Part shown: piece by piece, positions 17,813 to 25,933 of the stretch
Layout: every line of letters begins with the position of its first letter
Numbering within the stretch: position 1 is the stretch's first letter
Source: Pirellulaceae bacterium
Lineage (GTDB): Bacteria > Planctomycetota > Planctomycetia > Pirellulales > Pirellulaceae
Assembly (NCBI GenBank): GCA_022448315.1
Contig: JAKVCA010000042.1
Location: forward strand, 1-41,031
Direction: 5' to 3'
Length of the DNA stretch: 41,031 nucleotides
The notes under the pieces: generated by a model
Databases searched by the model: none
What the model was told of the DNA's origin: nothing
Seen by the model: only the letters and a program-made list of their open reading frames with translations
Program-made: the position numbers and the translations under genes

Positions 17813-19705
17813 GTGGTTCAGCAATCTCCCCCCGCTTACCCGTCCAGTCTTTCTCATGAACGATCGGGGTTGTTCCCGCCAGAAGCGGGCCATTCTGAGG
17901 CTCGGGAGCACAGGTTTGTCGATAGGGGTTCATTTCCAACACGCGCAAATACCGTAGCGGCTCTGTTCGTGGTGACATTCGCTCTGGTGTGTTACAGCCT
18001 TCGAGTTTCGGATTTGCCGATACGCGGCGAAGAATCACGTTGGGCGCAGGGCGCTTTTGAAATGCTCAGGACTGGAGACTGGGTGGTTCCGCGTCAACAG
18101 GGTCAAGTCTTTGCTGAGCGGCCCCCAATGAACAGCTGGTTGATGGCGCTGTTCAGTCTCGTGGCGGGGGGGCTGACTCCCTGGGCCGTGCGATTCCCGA
18201 GTGTGATGGCGGTCGCTTTAACCGCACTCGTGCTGTACGTGTATTGTCGTCGCTGGTTGAGTCCTGCTGGTGCGTGTGTCAGCGCGATGATTTATTGCAG
18301 TTTTGGGCAAGTCCTGCAAATCGGACGACTTGGGGAATCGGAAGCGGTCCTCGCCTTCTTTACAACCCTGTCGCTCCTGGGTTGGCACCATTACTGGTTA
18401 CGAGAGCAGCAGGCAAAAGCCTGGTGTCTTGGGTTTATTGCAGCGGGGCTGGGTGCGTTGACCAAGGGGCTGCAGGCACCGATCTATTTCATTGCAGTCA
18501 CTTCGATTTACCTGCTGATTCAACGCACCCCATTTTTCTTCCGATCGCGGGATTGGTGGGTCGGTCTGCTGTGCATGCTCGGCGTCATCAGCACTTGGTT
18601 GATCCCCTTCTGGAGGGCGACTGACTGGCAAACAGTTCAAGATATATGGACGGGTCTCGTCAAGGATCGGGTGAACTTGGCCGGACTATTTCGCCATATG
18701 GGACTTTACCCGTTTGAGGTTTTCGGCTGTCTGCTTCCCTGGTCACTTTTTGTTGTTCAATGGTTTCAAAAAGATTTCCGCAAGTCGCTCGGGCATTTCC
18801 GCGTTCCACTGGTTTTTGCAATCGTGGCGCTTTGCGTCACGTTTCCGAGTGTCTGGATGGTTGCGGGGGCACGTGGTCGATATTTCATGCCCCTCTACGG
18901 GATTGCTTCGGTACCTTTAGGTTTAACCGTTTGGCTGAGCTTGACTGCTCGAGTGGGGACTTGGGGATTCCATGGTTGGTGGCGTTTTGCCCGATTCATG
19001 GCGTTAGCGGGATGTGTCGTGACCGGTCTTCTGGGGCTGAGTCAGATGGGCGTTTCGAGTCTCCAGTCATTGCGGCAACCGGTATTCTGGGGAGTGGCTG
19101 CCGTGGTGGGAACCCTCTTGTTGACCCTTATACTGATCACGCAATGTTGGCGTGCTCGTTCGCATCAGCTTCGTTCCCAGCACTCGAATGATCAAGCTTA
19201 TTCGGGAGGAGAGCGTCTCGCGATTCAGAGCTTTGTGGTCACCTTCAGTTTGGTCGCGTGGATGCTGGGTTCATTTGCGGTGAACTTGAACAACCCTCAC
19301 GGCAATCATTTGCAAAACAGGATCGCCCTGCTAAGTGGTCAACTTCCCGATCAGACTCCACTGGTCAGTTTTGGGCCCATTCATCACCGCTTCGAGTATC
19401 ACTGGCAACGATCGATTGAGCAGTTGGCATGGCCCTTGGCCGAGGGGCAGGTCGACAACAGTTTGGACTATTTCTGTTTTGATTATCACGTGCGGGACAA
19501 CGCAGAATATCGACATTCGGGTCGAGGGCGGACCTGGACCACGACGCCTTCATCGTTGCCCTTTGCATGGGAGGAAGTAGCGAGGATTCCGCTGGAACGC
19601 GAATACACCGAGAGTAGCCGTTGGGTGATTGTCGGGCGGGCCCGAAAGACGAGTCGAGGTACCCTTGCTGCGCCTGACGAACGCTCCAACCTTCTTTGGA
19701 GATAG
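17813..19705 (+). CDS. ArnT-like GT83 membrane glycosyltransferase
   Basis: A 630-residue integral membrane protein of the PMT/ArnT superfamily, which transfers a sugar from a polyprenyl-phosphate donor to lipid A or another envelope acceptor. After a soluble N-terminal extension of about 45 residues come a first helix (VAALFVVTFALVCYSL) and the family's first periplasmic loop, RGEESRWAQGAFEMLRTGDWVVPRQQG...ERPPM, which carries the acidic catalytic region. About ten further hydrophobic segments follow (for example LIPFW and LLPWSLFVV), then a soluble C-terminal domain. The GTG start has no in-frame ATG alternative before the first helix, and no clear ribosome site, so the extension may be shorter. 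It stands alone and converges on the DUF58 gene with a 12-base gap. Donor sugar and acceptor are unknown. Confidence 0.88.
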   Translation: MVQQSPPAYPSSLSHERSGLFPPEAGHSEAREHRFVDRGSFPTRANTVAALFVVTFALVCYSLRVSDLPIRGEESRWAQGAFEMLRTGDWVVPRQQGQVFAERPPMNSWLMALFSLVAGGLTPWAVRFPSVMAVALTALVLYVYCRRWLSPAGACVSAMIYCSFGQVLQIGRLGESEAVLAFFTTLSLLGWHHYWLREQQAKAWCLGFIAAGLGALTKGLQAPIYFIAVTSIYLLIQRTPFFFRSRDWWVGLLCMLGVISTWLIPFWRATDWQTVQDIWTGLVKDRVNLAGLFRHMGLYPFEVFGCLLPWSLFVVQWFQKDFRKSLGHFRVPLVFAIVALCVTFPSVWMVAGARGRYFMPLYGIASVPLGLTVWLSLTARVGTWGFHGWWRFARFMALAGCVVTGLLGLSQMGVSSLQSLRQPVFWGVAAVVGTLLLTLILITQCWRARSHQLRSQHSNDQAYSGGERLAIQSFVVTFSLVAWMLGSFAVNLNNPHGNHLQNRIALLSGQLPDQTPLVSFGPIHHRFEYHWQRSIEQLAWPLAEGQVDNSLDYFCFDYHVRDNAEYRHSGRGRTWTTTPSSLPFAWEEVARIPLEREYTESSRWVIVGRARKTSRGTLAAPDERSNLLWR

Positions 19706-19717
19706 TCGCTTGCATGC

Positions 19718-21028
19718 CTAAGCGCGGACCATTTGCTGGCGACAGATGGTGGCCAGAGTTTCTTCATCTTTCAAATGGAGAGTCTGGATACCGGCAGATA
19801 GCAGGGGGCCACTGTACTTGGCAAAGAGATCGGATTCATACGTGTTGATCAAACAGGTCACCCCGTAACCCATGCGAACCATATTTCCGAGTGCGATGGC
19901 GATCTGTTCATCGACCCGGGAGACGATGGCGACGACCGAAGCATCTCGCGGAATTCTTGGACCGCTTTCGGTAATCAATTCAGGGAACGTCAGCCCATCG
20001 GTAAGTTCGAGTCGAGCAAGGCTGATCATGATTTTCCAGAATTGGTCATCCCCCTGTCGCGTTGGCACGATCAGTGGACGAAGACGATCACTTTTTTTCT
20101 GCATCTCCACGGCGTCGCGGGCCTGTGTCCGCGATTTTGCCTGCCCACGCCACCCTTCCTCCTGGACCCGATCTGCCGCATCGCGACCGTTGGTGACCAG
20201 TCCGGTTTGCTGCCCAAGGTGAAAGACGGTGTGAGCGAGGCTTGCTGCCGCCGTGATGGCAATTTCACTGCGAAAAGGCTCGTGTTCGCGAGTATGGCTT
20301 GCCACGTGGAAATCTAGCAAGATGGTGATTCCCGCCATCGTGGACGGTTCATAGATCTTGCTATGCAACTTTCCTGTTCGGGCCGTTGCCTGCCAATGGA
20401 CTCGGTTCAGAGGGTCCCCGGCCATGTACTCTCGAACGCCCGAGACTCGCGTGGGATCTTCGAATAAGCGGTGAGTCAATTTGATTTCGCCGATGGGTCG
20501 GCGACTCGCGATCTGATAGCCTTCGAGCGGTACCGGTTTCGGGAGCACCACCAGAAAACTGGGTTCGGTAGCAATTTTGAATCGTCGAAAGAGACCGAAC
20601 ATGTCTCCGGTTTCGACGAGCAGCGGACCGATCTGGTAGTAGCCGCGACGATTGCACTTCAGTTGGTAGTCGAGGTGATGCTTCTCACCTGGCCTCAAGC
20701 GAAAGACTCCTACCCGTTTGCCTCGGACTTCCAGTTTATGGGGTTTGAACAATTGAGTGTCCGGCGGAAGAACATCTTCGACGAGAACCCAGGAGACCGG
20801 GAGTCGCCCCTGATTCTCAATCGCGTTGGTGACTTGAACCTGATCACCTACTTCAGCCTGTTTCAACGAACAATGTCGTTGAGTTGCCAGTTTGTCGGTC
20901 CATTGACGCGTGACCCACCGCGCGAGTAGAAGAACCGCGACGAGCACGTAGGCCGCGTAGACGAGCAGGCTCATATCAAAAATGATGGCCACCAGAACGA
21001 TGGCGGTCACCAGGACAAACCACTTCAT
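19718..21028 (-). CDS. DUF58 domain protein
   Basis: A 436-residue membrane-anchored protein. Two adjoining N-terminal helices (about residues 3-40) precede a beta-rich segment (VLVEDVLPPDTQLF, LRPGEKHHLDYQLKCNRRGYYQIGP, ETGDMFGLFRR). The DUF58 signature VREYMAGDPLNRVHWQATARTGKL and a vWA-like part (GITILLDFH) follow. DUF58 proteins pair with MoxR ATPases, are thought to act as their partners in assembling or activating envelope complexes, and are often near transglutaminase or vWA genes. Its ATG overlaps the stop of the upstream moxR-type gene by four bases, matching the usual MoxR-DUF58 operon. No transglutaminase gene follows. Confidence 0.92.
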   Translation of the reverse strand: MKWFVLVTAIVLVAIIFDMSLLVYAAYVLVAVLLLARWVTRQWTDKLATQRHCSLKQAEVGDQVQVTNAIENQGRLPVSWVLVEDVLPPDTQLFKPHKLEVRGKRVGVFRLRPGEKHHLDYQLKCNRRGYYQIGPLLVETGDMFGLFRRFKIATEPSFLVVLPKPVPLEGYQIASRRPIGEIKLTHRLFEDPTRVSGVREYMAGDPLNRVHWQATARTGKLHSKIYEPSTMAGITILLDFHVASHTREHEPFRSEIAITAAASLAHTVFHLGQQTGLVTNGRDAADRVQEEGWRGQAKSRTQARDAVEMQKKSDRLRPLIVPTRQGDDQFWKIMISLARLELTDGLTFPELITESGPRIPRDASVVAIVSRVDEQIAIALGNMVRMGYGVTCLINTYESDLFAKYSGPLLSAGIQTLHLKDEETLATICRQQMVRA

Positions 21029-21984
21029 GACGACTTCGTCGACGTTGAGAGGACGGGAACCGCAATTTCCGAAACGATTTCGTTCATGACCAGTTCCGGT
21101 GTCTTTTTCCGCAGTCGACTTTCCGGTTTCAGGATGACGCGGTGATTCATGATGGGATTGACAATTCGTTTGACATCATCCGGTTGGACAAAAGTGCGGC
21201 CTCGGATCGCAGCCATCGCCTGCGAGGCACGGAACAGTGCGATCGATGCGCGGGGACTTCCACCCAAGGCGAGATCGTCATGCTCCCGGGAATCATGCAC
21301 GATTTGCAAAAGGTATTCGCGGACTTTGGGGTCCACGTAAACTTCTCGGACTTCCTTCTGGCAATCGACCAATTCCTGAGCAGAAATCACCTGCTTCAAC
21401 TGATCGACAGGGTGACCTTTTTGGAGAAGTTCCAGCATGCGTAGTTCGTCTTCCATTTGTGGGTAGCCGATATTGAACTTCATCATGAATCGATCGAGCT
21501 GCGCTTCCGGCAGCGGAAAGGTCCCTTCGTGGTCGACCGGGTTTTGTGTCGCAATCACAAGGAAGGGAGCTTTCAGGACATGCGTTTTTCCATCCACAGT
21601 GACCCGACTCTCTGCCATGGCCTCCAGTAACGCAGCTTGAGTTCGCGGGGTTGCCCGGTTGATTTCGTCAGCAAGCAGTAGATTGGAAAAAATCGGACCG
21701 GGACGAAACTCGAACTCCGTGGTCTTTTGATTGAATATCGAAGTGCCCGTGACGTCGGTCGGCAAAAGATCGGGCGTGCATTGGATGCGCTTGAAGTCTG
21801 CACCCACGCTTTTGGCGAGTGCCCGGGCGAGCATGGTTTTTGCGACACCGGGAACATCTTCAAGCAGGATGTGTCCTTCACAAAACCAGGAGACCAACGA
21901 GAGCACCAGCGGTTGCCGTTTGCCGACGATCACCTTTTCCACGTTCGAAATGATTTTTGACGATGTCGTTTGAACTTGTTTCAT
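21025..21984 (-). CDS. MoxR family AAA+ ATPase
   Basis: A 319-residue ATPase, probably a chaperone for maturing envelope or metal-containing complexes. Walker A is the MoxR form GVAKT in LLEDVPGVAKTMLARALA, and Walker B is LLLADEINRATPRTQAALLEAM. Sensor 1 is IATQNPVDHEGTFPLPEAQLDRF, and the C-terminal lid contains LGGSPRASIALFRASQAMA. I chose the ATG at 21984 because the family normally starts at this point; upstream in-frame residues to 22122 look non-coding and run into the frr terminator. It is the first gene of a pair with DUF58. Confidence 0.93.
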   Translation of the reverse strand: MKQVQTTSSKIISNVEKVIVGKRQPLVLSLVSWFCEGHILLEDVPGVAKTMLARALAKSVGADFKRIQCTPDLLPTDVTGTSIFNQKTTEFEFRPGPIFSNLLLADEINRATPRTQAALLEAMAESRVTVDGKTHVLKAPFLVIATQNPVDHEGTFPLPEAQLDRFMMKFNIGYPQMEDELRMLELLQKGHPVDQLKQVISAQELVDCQKEVREVYVDPKVREYLLQIVHDSREHDDLALGGSPRASIALFRASQAMAAIRGRTFVQPDDVKRIVNPIMNHRVILKPESRLRKKTPELVMNEIVSEIAVPVLSTSTKSS

Positions 21985-22119
21985 GACCGGCCTGAGTTCG
22001 AAGCGAGGAAAGGCGAACGCTGTGGGGCATCCGGCTTGCTGCAGGGTTCCGATTGGGGGCGGAAGAGCAATCCTGTTTTCATGGTTTCTCAGCATGAAAA
22101 CAATCTGCGGTGATTTCAA

Positions 22120-22157
22120 CAAAAAAGACCGGCCTCGTCCGTTCGAGATCGGTCTTT
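22120..22157 (-). terminator. rho-independent terminator after frr
   Basis: On the minus strand AAAGACCG and CGGTCTTT (22124-22157) pair, with an inner CTCG/CGAG stem, and a run of T follows. It lies 30 bases past the frr stop and separates pyrH-frr from moxR. Confidence 0.85.
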
Positions 22158-22186
22158 CGTCTGGTTCTAAGCATTCGCGTTGGCGG

Positions 22187-22750
22187 CTAGTCGTCCATCA
22201 CTTCCTTTTCGCGATCCTTGGCCATCGCATTGACTTGATCTTCGTATTCTTTGGTTAGCTTCTGAATATCGTCCTTGATATCGTCTCGTTGATCTTCGGT
22301 GACTTCCTTATCTTTTTCAGCTTGTTCGGCCGCCTTGTTTCCGTCTCGGCGAATATTCCGAATCGACACTTTGGCTTCTTCAGAAAGCTCCTTGATGCGT
22401 GCGACCATCTTTTTTCGGACATCCGTGGAGAGTGGTGGGATGTTGATACGAACCACTCGGCCATCACTTTGCGGATTAAAACCAAGGTCGCTGCCCACGA
22501 TGGCCTTTTCAATTTCCTTGATCACGCTGGGGTCGTAAGGGCGAATCACAATTTGAGTCGGTTCGGGTGCTCCAACGGAAGCAATCTGTTTGATCGGTTG
22601 AGGGGAACCGTATACGTCGACCCGCAGGGAGTCGACCAGACCTGGATTTGCCCGTCCTGTGCGAATGCCCGAGAGATTCTTCTTGAGCACCTCGATCGCC
22701 TTTTCCATACGCTCGGTCGCGTCCGTGAGGATATCATCATTGATTGCCAT
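22187..22750 (-). CDS. frr: ribosome recycling factor
   Basis: This cytoplasmic factor works with EF-G to split the ribosome after translation termination. The 187-residue product is the normal length and colinear with the family: an N-terminal helix with MEKAIEVLKKNLSGIRTGRANPGL, the domain II strands YGSPQPIKQIASV and IRPYDPSVIKEIEKAI, and C-terminal helices with RIKELSEEAKVSIRNIRRDGN. The start is decided by the ribosome site. GGAAGGA abuts the first ATG (22756) with no spacing but lies 6 bases before the second (22750), so the protein begins MAINDDIL. It follows pyrH, the common order in bacteria, and a strong terminator comes after it. Confidence 0.97.
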   Translation of the reverse strand: MAINDDILTDATERMEKAIEVLKKNLSGIRTGRANPGLVDSLRVDVYGSPQPIKQIASVGAPEPTQIVIRPYDPSVIKEIEKAIVGSDLGFNPQSDGRVVRINIPPLSTDVRKKMVARIKELSEEAKVSIRNIRRDGNKAAEQAEKDKEVTEDQRDDIKDDIQKLTKEYEDQVNAMAKDREKEVMDD

Positions 22751-22779
22751 CGTCATTCCTTCCCGGATGAAATGGTTGG

Positions 22780-22808
22780 GTCAACCTGAAGTTGTGTCAA
22801 CCTGAAGT
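22780..22808. repeat. short direct repeat between pyrH and frr
   Basis: GTCAACCTGAAGT occurs at 22780-22792 and 22796-22808, a 13-base unit at a 16-base period. It lies in the untranslated gap between the two genes and looks like a small local duplication. Confidence 0.7.
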
Positions 22809-22835
22809 GATTGTGTTTCAATTAAGTCCGCGGAT

Positions 22836-23603
22836 CTATACGGCTGGAGCTTCTGACGCCTCGACCACTTCGCTGTTGGTCTGGATCAGCGTTCCAACCC
22901 GCTCGCCCAGAACGGCGCGTTGGATGTTGCCCTCTTTCTGGAAATTGAAGACAAGGATGGGCATTCGGTGCTCCATGCAGTGGGCGATAGCCGTGCTGTC
23001 CATGACTTTTAGACCGCGTTCAAGGACTGTGTTGTAATCAAGGTTACGATACATCACCGCGTGTGGGTTTTTTTCAGGGTCTTCACTGTATACCCCGTCA
23101 ACTCGGGTCGCTTTCATGAGAATATCGGCTTCGAGTTCCAGCGAACGCAGGGCGGCGGCGGTGTCCGTGGTGACGAATGGGCCGCCTGTTCCCGCAGCAA
23201 GGATGGTGATCCGTCCTTTTTCGAGGTGCCGGTGGGCTCGACGTCGCAAGTAGGGTTCCGAGACCCCATCCATGCGGATGGCACTCATCAAACGAGTTTG
23301 GCAGCCCAACGACTCTAGCGCGTCCTGAAGTGCCAAGCCGTTGATAACGGTGGCCAGCATCCCCATGTAATGAGCTGTGGCTTCCTGAATCGATGCGTTT
23401 TGGTTGGTGAACTGCGCGCCGCGGAGGATGTTACCCCCACCAATCACCACGGCAATTTCGCAGCCGAGTTCTTGAGCCTGCTTGACCTGCCCGGAGATGT
23501 GCACTACTTCTTCCATACTGATGCCTCGCTCACCAGAACGGGCAAAGCTCTCGCCGGAGAGTTTGAGAACAATCCGTTTATAATTAGCGACTTCCTCTGT
23601 CAT
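22836..23603 (-). CDS. pyrH: UMP kinase
   Basis: This enzyme phosphorylates UMP to UDP with ATP in pyrimidine nucleotide synthesis. The 255-residue product has the bacterial amino-acid-kinase fold: [13 protein letters not shown] at the phosphate loop, [11 protein letters not shown], the UMP-binding [20 protein letters not shown], and [21 protein letters not shown] near the ATP site, with [11 protein letters not shown] following. The ATG at 23603 gives the usual N-terminus; a longer frame to 23720 adds 39 residues that do not fit the family. It is cotranscribed with frr. The rpsB and tsf genes that commonly precede it are absent; a terminated tRNA gene lies upstream instead. Confidence 0.96.
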   Translation of the reverse strand: MTEEVANYKRIVLKLSGESFARSGERGISMEEVVHISGQVKQAQELGCEIAVVIGGGNILRGAQFTNQNASIQEATAHYMGMLATVINGLALQDALESLGCQTRLMSAIRMDGVSEPYLRRRAHRHLEKGRITILAAGTGGPFVTTDTAAALRSLELEADILMKATRVDGVYSEDPEKNPHAVMYRNLDYNTVLERGLKVMDSTAIAHCMEHRMPILVFNFQKEGNIQRAVLGERVGTLIQTNSEVVEASEAPAV

Positions 23604-23837
23604 GACTTCTCGATCGTCCCCTGAGTTGAATGAAGAGCGTTTCGACTGACGTCCATCGAAGGACTCCAAGTAGCGAATCTGCGGTTGCGTCAGTGGATAA
23701 GATTGTGACGTCTTTTGCACCCCCTGTCATCCCCGACACCCCTCGATTTTACGGATGTGAGGTGCGGACTGAGTCGTGTGCGGTTCAGACCCATGATGAA
23801 GTTCTGAAACTCGCGTGATGGGCAGGGCCGACTCATC

Positions 23838-23869
23838 GCCCAAGAAGAAAAATTGCCCAAGAAGAAAAA
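23838..23869. repeat. 17-base-period direct repeat
   Basis: GCCCAAGAAGAAAAA occurs at 23838-23852 and 23855-23869. The second copy contributes the A-tract (T-tract on the minus strand) of the tRNA terminator, so the duplication also repeats its T-rich tail. Confidence 0.7.
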
Positions 23870-23895
23870 AAAGCGAAGTGTCATGACACCTCGCT
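23864..23895 (-). terminator. rho-independent terminator after tRNA-Gln
   Basis: On the minus strand a 10-base stem, AGCGAGGTGT with ACACTTCGCT (one G-U pair, loop CATG, 23872-23895), is followed by an uninterrupted T-tract. It starts 3 bases after the tRNA 3' end. Confidence 0.9.
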
Positions 23896-23898
23896 CAG

Positions 23899-23969
23899 TT
23901 CGGGACCAGGGATTTGAACCCCGACTAAAGGAACCAGAATCCTGCGTGCTACCGTTACACCAGTCCCGA
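23899..23969 (-). tRNA. tRNA-Gln (anticodon CUG)
   Basis: A 71-base cloverleaf was folded by hand. The acceptor pairs TCGGGAC with GTCCCGA. The D arm pairs GTGT with GCAC around AACGGTA. The anticodon stem is CAGGA/TCCTT with loop TTCTGGT, placing CTG at 34-36. The T arm pairs CGGGG with CCCTG around TTTGAAT. The discriminator base is A and no CCA is encoded, so CCA must be added after transcription. The first pair of the anticodon stem is a C-U mismatch. It is transcribed alone, with its own putative promoter and terminator. Confidence 0.93.
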
Positions 23970-24010
23970 TCAGACGACCGCTCAGAGATCTGTAACCGTC
24001 GACGCACTTA

Positions 24011-24040
24011 ACAGTACGACAGGTCGCGGGGGTTCGTCAA
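24011..24040 (-). promoter_or_regulatory. putative promoter of tRNA-Gln
   Basis: On the minus strand TTGACG (24035-24040) is followed after 18 bases by TACTGT (24011-24016). This predicts a start about 35 bases before the mature tRNA. The -35 box matches five of six positions; the -10 box is weak. Confidence 0.4.
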
Positions 24041-24148
24041 GACCGGATGGTGCCCAGCTTGCCCTGTTGCAAAGACCCTGTTGCAACCACCCTGCTTCTG
24101 GTCACATTTCCGGAGACTAGAGAGAAGATCGGAAGTGAAAGGGGTCGA

Positions 24149-24361
24149 CTATACCTGTTCTCGGAAAGTCGACCAGCTCATCCACCCCAAGATTCCCCCA
24201 CCAACGGCAAATACGCCGTCCATCACATATCTCATGGACCCTTCAAGACCTTTAAAGGGGGCGAGATCCATACCGATGAGGCCCAAACCAAGGTCCGAGA
24301 TAAAGAGGACCAGAACCAGGATGGAGATGACCATCGCTGAAATACACAAGATTTTGGGCAT
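24149..24361 (-). CDS. small two-helix membrane protein
   Basis: The 70-residue product begins MPKILCISAMVISILVLVLF, a first hydrophobic helix with a basic N-terminus. A short polar linker (DLAPFKGLEGS) follows, then a second helix (YVMDGVFAVGGGILGWMSW) and a polar tail, STFREQV. GAGGAAAG lies 6 bases before the ATG and supports translation. The pattern resembles short uncharacterised inner-membrane proteins that I believe occur in other planctomycetes, but no function is known. It stands between tRNA-Gln and the divergent aminotransferase-fold gene. Confidence 0.65.
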   Translation of the reverse strand: MPKILCISAMVISILVLVLFISDLGLGLIGMDLAPFKGLEGSMRYVMDGVFAVGGGILGWMSWSTFREQV

Positions 24362-24488
24362 CAGCAACTTTCCTCAAGGAAGCAAGTCGGCGTTTGGGTT
24401 TCGAGGGCGTCGATAACGTGCGTTTCACGCCCCGGGGTCTTCTGGGTTTAATCAAAAAAGAGGAGCTGACCCGATAAAAGACTCATCG

Positions 24489-24517
24489 GAAACAGATCCT
24501 GATTGCGTTAGTATAAT
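24489..24517 (+). promoter_or_regulatory. putative promoter of the aminotransferase-fold gene
   Basis: A perfect TATAAT at 24512-24517 is preceded after 17 bases by GAAACA (24489-24494), a half match to the -35 consensus. The predicted start is near 24524, giving a leader of about 115 bases. Confidence 0.45.
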
Positions 24518-24638
24518 CCAAGATCGGCCGCTGTCACGACTATGGCCGGTCTGTCAACGGCAAAGGATGCCGAAATTATAGCCCAAGCTCCTACGGAAGG
24601 TCACGATTTTAGGAGTTGTAACCCTACTGAGGCCGGTG

Positions 24639-25808
24639 ATGGCAGGAATTCAAACAGAAGTTGCGAGCCAAATCAAGTCGTTTCGCGATTCGATGCCGGT
24701 TACCCATCGGTTGGCTTATTACGATCATGCTGCGGTTGGCCCCCTTTCCGGGCCTGCTGCCGATGTCATGTCGGCCTGGTCACGGGAAGCTGCAGAGTAT
24801 GGAGATGTGAACTGGCCGAAATGGGCGAAACGGTTGTCTGAGGTTCGTCGCCTTGTGGCTCAGGGGGTGAATGCATCTCCCGATGAGATTGCTTTCGTCG
24901 CCAACACTTCCGACGGCATCAGTCTGGTCGCCCAAGGAATCCAGTGGCGTGAAGGGGACAATATCGTGCTGCCTGGAGGAGAATTTCCTTCGAATTACTA
25001 TCCCTGGAAAGCGTTGGAGTCGAAGGGCGTACAGCTTCGCGTTGTACCAACGGATGAGTGGGGGCGTTTCACACCGGAACAGATTCGCTCCCAGTGTGAT
25101 GCGAAGACCCGGCTCATTGCAGCGAGTTGGGTGGGCTTTGCGAGTGGTTTTCGGTGCGATGTCGAGGGAATTGCCCAAGTGGCTCGGGAATTTGAAGCCT
25201 ATTTTTTCCTTGACGCGATTCAAGGCCTCGGCATCTTTCCTTTGGACCTGAAAGCTGTCGGAGTCGATTTTCTGGCGGCAGACGGCCATAAATGGATGCT
25301 TTCACCGGAAGGCTTCGGAGTCTTTTATGTTCGCCGCGATGTTTTGCCAGATCTTGCGGTTTCGCGACTCGGTTGGTGCAGCGTCAAGCAGACTTTCGAT
25401 TACCACGACCTCAGACTCGACCTGAAGCCCAATGCACAACGTTTCGAAGCGGGGTCACACAACCTTGTTTGTGCTCAGGCCTTTGGGGCGAGTCTGGAAC
25501 TTCTCGCCCAGCACGGTTGGGGCCCGTCGTCGTCAAAACTCGGTGACCAGGTGGTCTCAAATCGTCAGGACCTGGCTGAGACGGTTTGTGAGTACGGCGG
25601 CGTCCTGCACACGGACCTGAGCCCTGAATCCGCCTCGGGGATCCTTTCCTTTTCATGGCCGGATCGAGATCCTCAACAGGCTCGCAAGCATTTCATGGAT
25701 CACGGCATCGTCCTCAGTTGTCGGAATGGTCGCCTGCGAGCGAGCACTCATGGATATAACAACGAAGAGGATCTCGAACGGTTTGAGTTGGCACTGAAGT
25801 CCTTCTAG
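24639..25808 (+). CDS. class V aminotransferase-fold PLP enzyme
   Basis: A 389-residue cytoplasmic PLP enzyme of the cysteine desulfurase / isopenicillin-N epimerase group. Seen are YYDHAAVGPLS, the cofactor region FVANTSDGISLVAQG, the ring-stacking segment, FFLDAIQGLG with D192, and the Schiff-base lysine K218 in AADGHKWMLSPEGFGVFYV. The C-terminal RLRASTHGYNNEEDLERF also fits the group. There is no cysteine at the position of the SufS/IscS catalytic cysteine; the only one nearby (LSCRNG) is displaced. A true desulfurase is therefore unlikely, and an epimerase- or lyase-like reaction is possible. The start is ATG 24639, with GAGG 6 bases upstream; the overlapping GTG at 24636 is less likely. 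It converges on leuS. Confidence 0.88.
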   Translation: MAGIQTEVASQIKSFRDSMPVTHRLAYYDHAAVGPLSGPAADVMSAWSREAAEYGDVNWPKWAKRLSEVRRLVAQGVNASPDEIAFVANTSDGISLVAQGIQWREGDNIVLPGGEFPSNYYPWKALESKGVQLRVVPTDEWGRFTPEQIRSQCDAKTRLIAASWVGFASGFRCDVEGIAQVAREFEAYFFLDAIQGLGIFPLDLKAVGVDFLAADGHKWMLSPEGFGVFYVRRDVLPDLAVSRLGWCSVKQTFDYHDLRLDLKPNAQRFEAGSHNLVCAQAFGASLELLAQHGWGPSSSKLGDQVVSNRQDLAETVCEYGGVLHTDLSPESASGILSFSWPDRDPQQARKHFMDHGIVLSCRNGRLRASTHGYNNEEDLERFELALKSF

Positions 25809-25933
25809 CCGTCTACGATCCAGCCCCCATCCGACACTGGCCCAACGCTTCGAGCGGGTTACCCGCAGTCCGGATTCACCCGGCCTTGGCACTCGGGGCG
25901 AGATGTTCCCGCTCGCCATTACCTCGTGACCCG

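Noticed and set aside
17537-18038. Overlapping minus-strand frames upstream of the GT83 gene
   Set aside because: The translations are low-complexity and basic, with no recognisable domain, and they overlap the real gene.
25853-25920. Inverted repeats between the convergent aminotransferase-fold gene and leuS
   Set aside because: GC-rich stems are present but no T-tract follows on either strand, so a terminator call is not supported.
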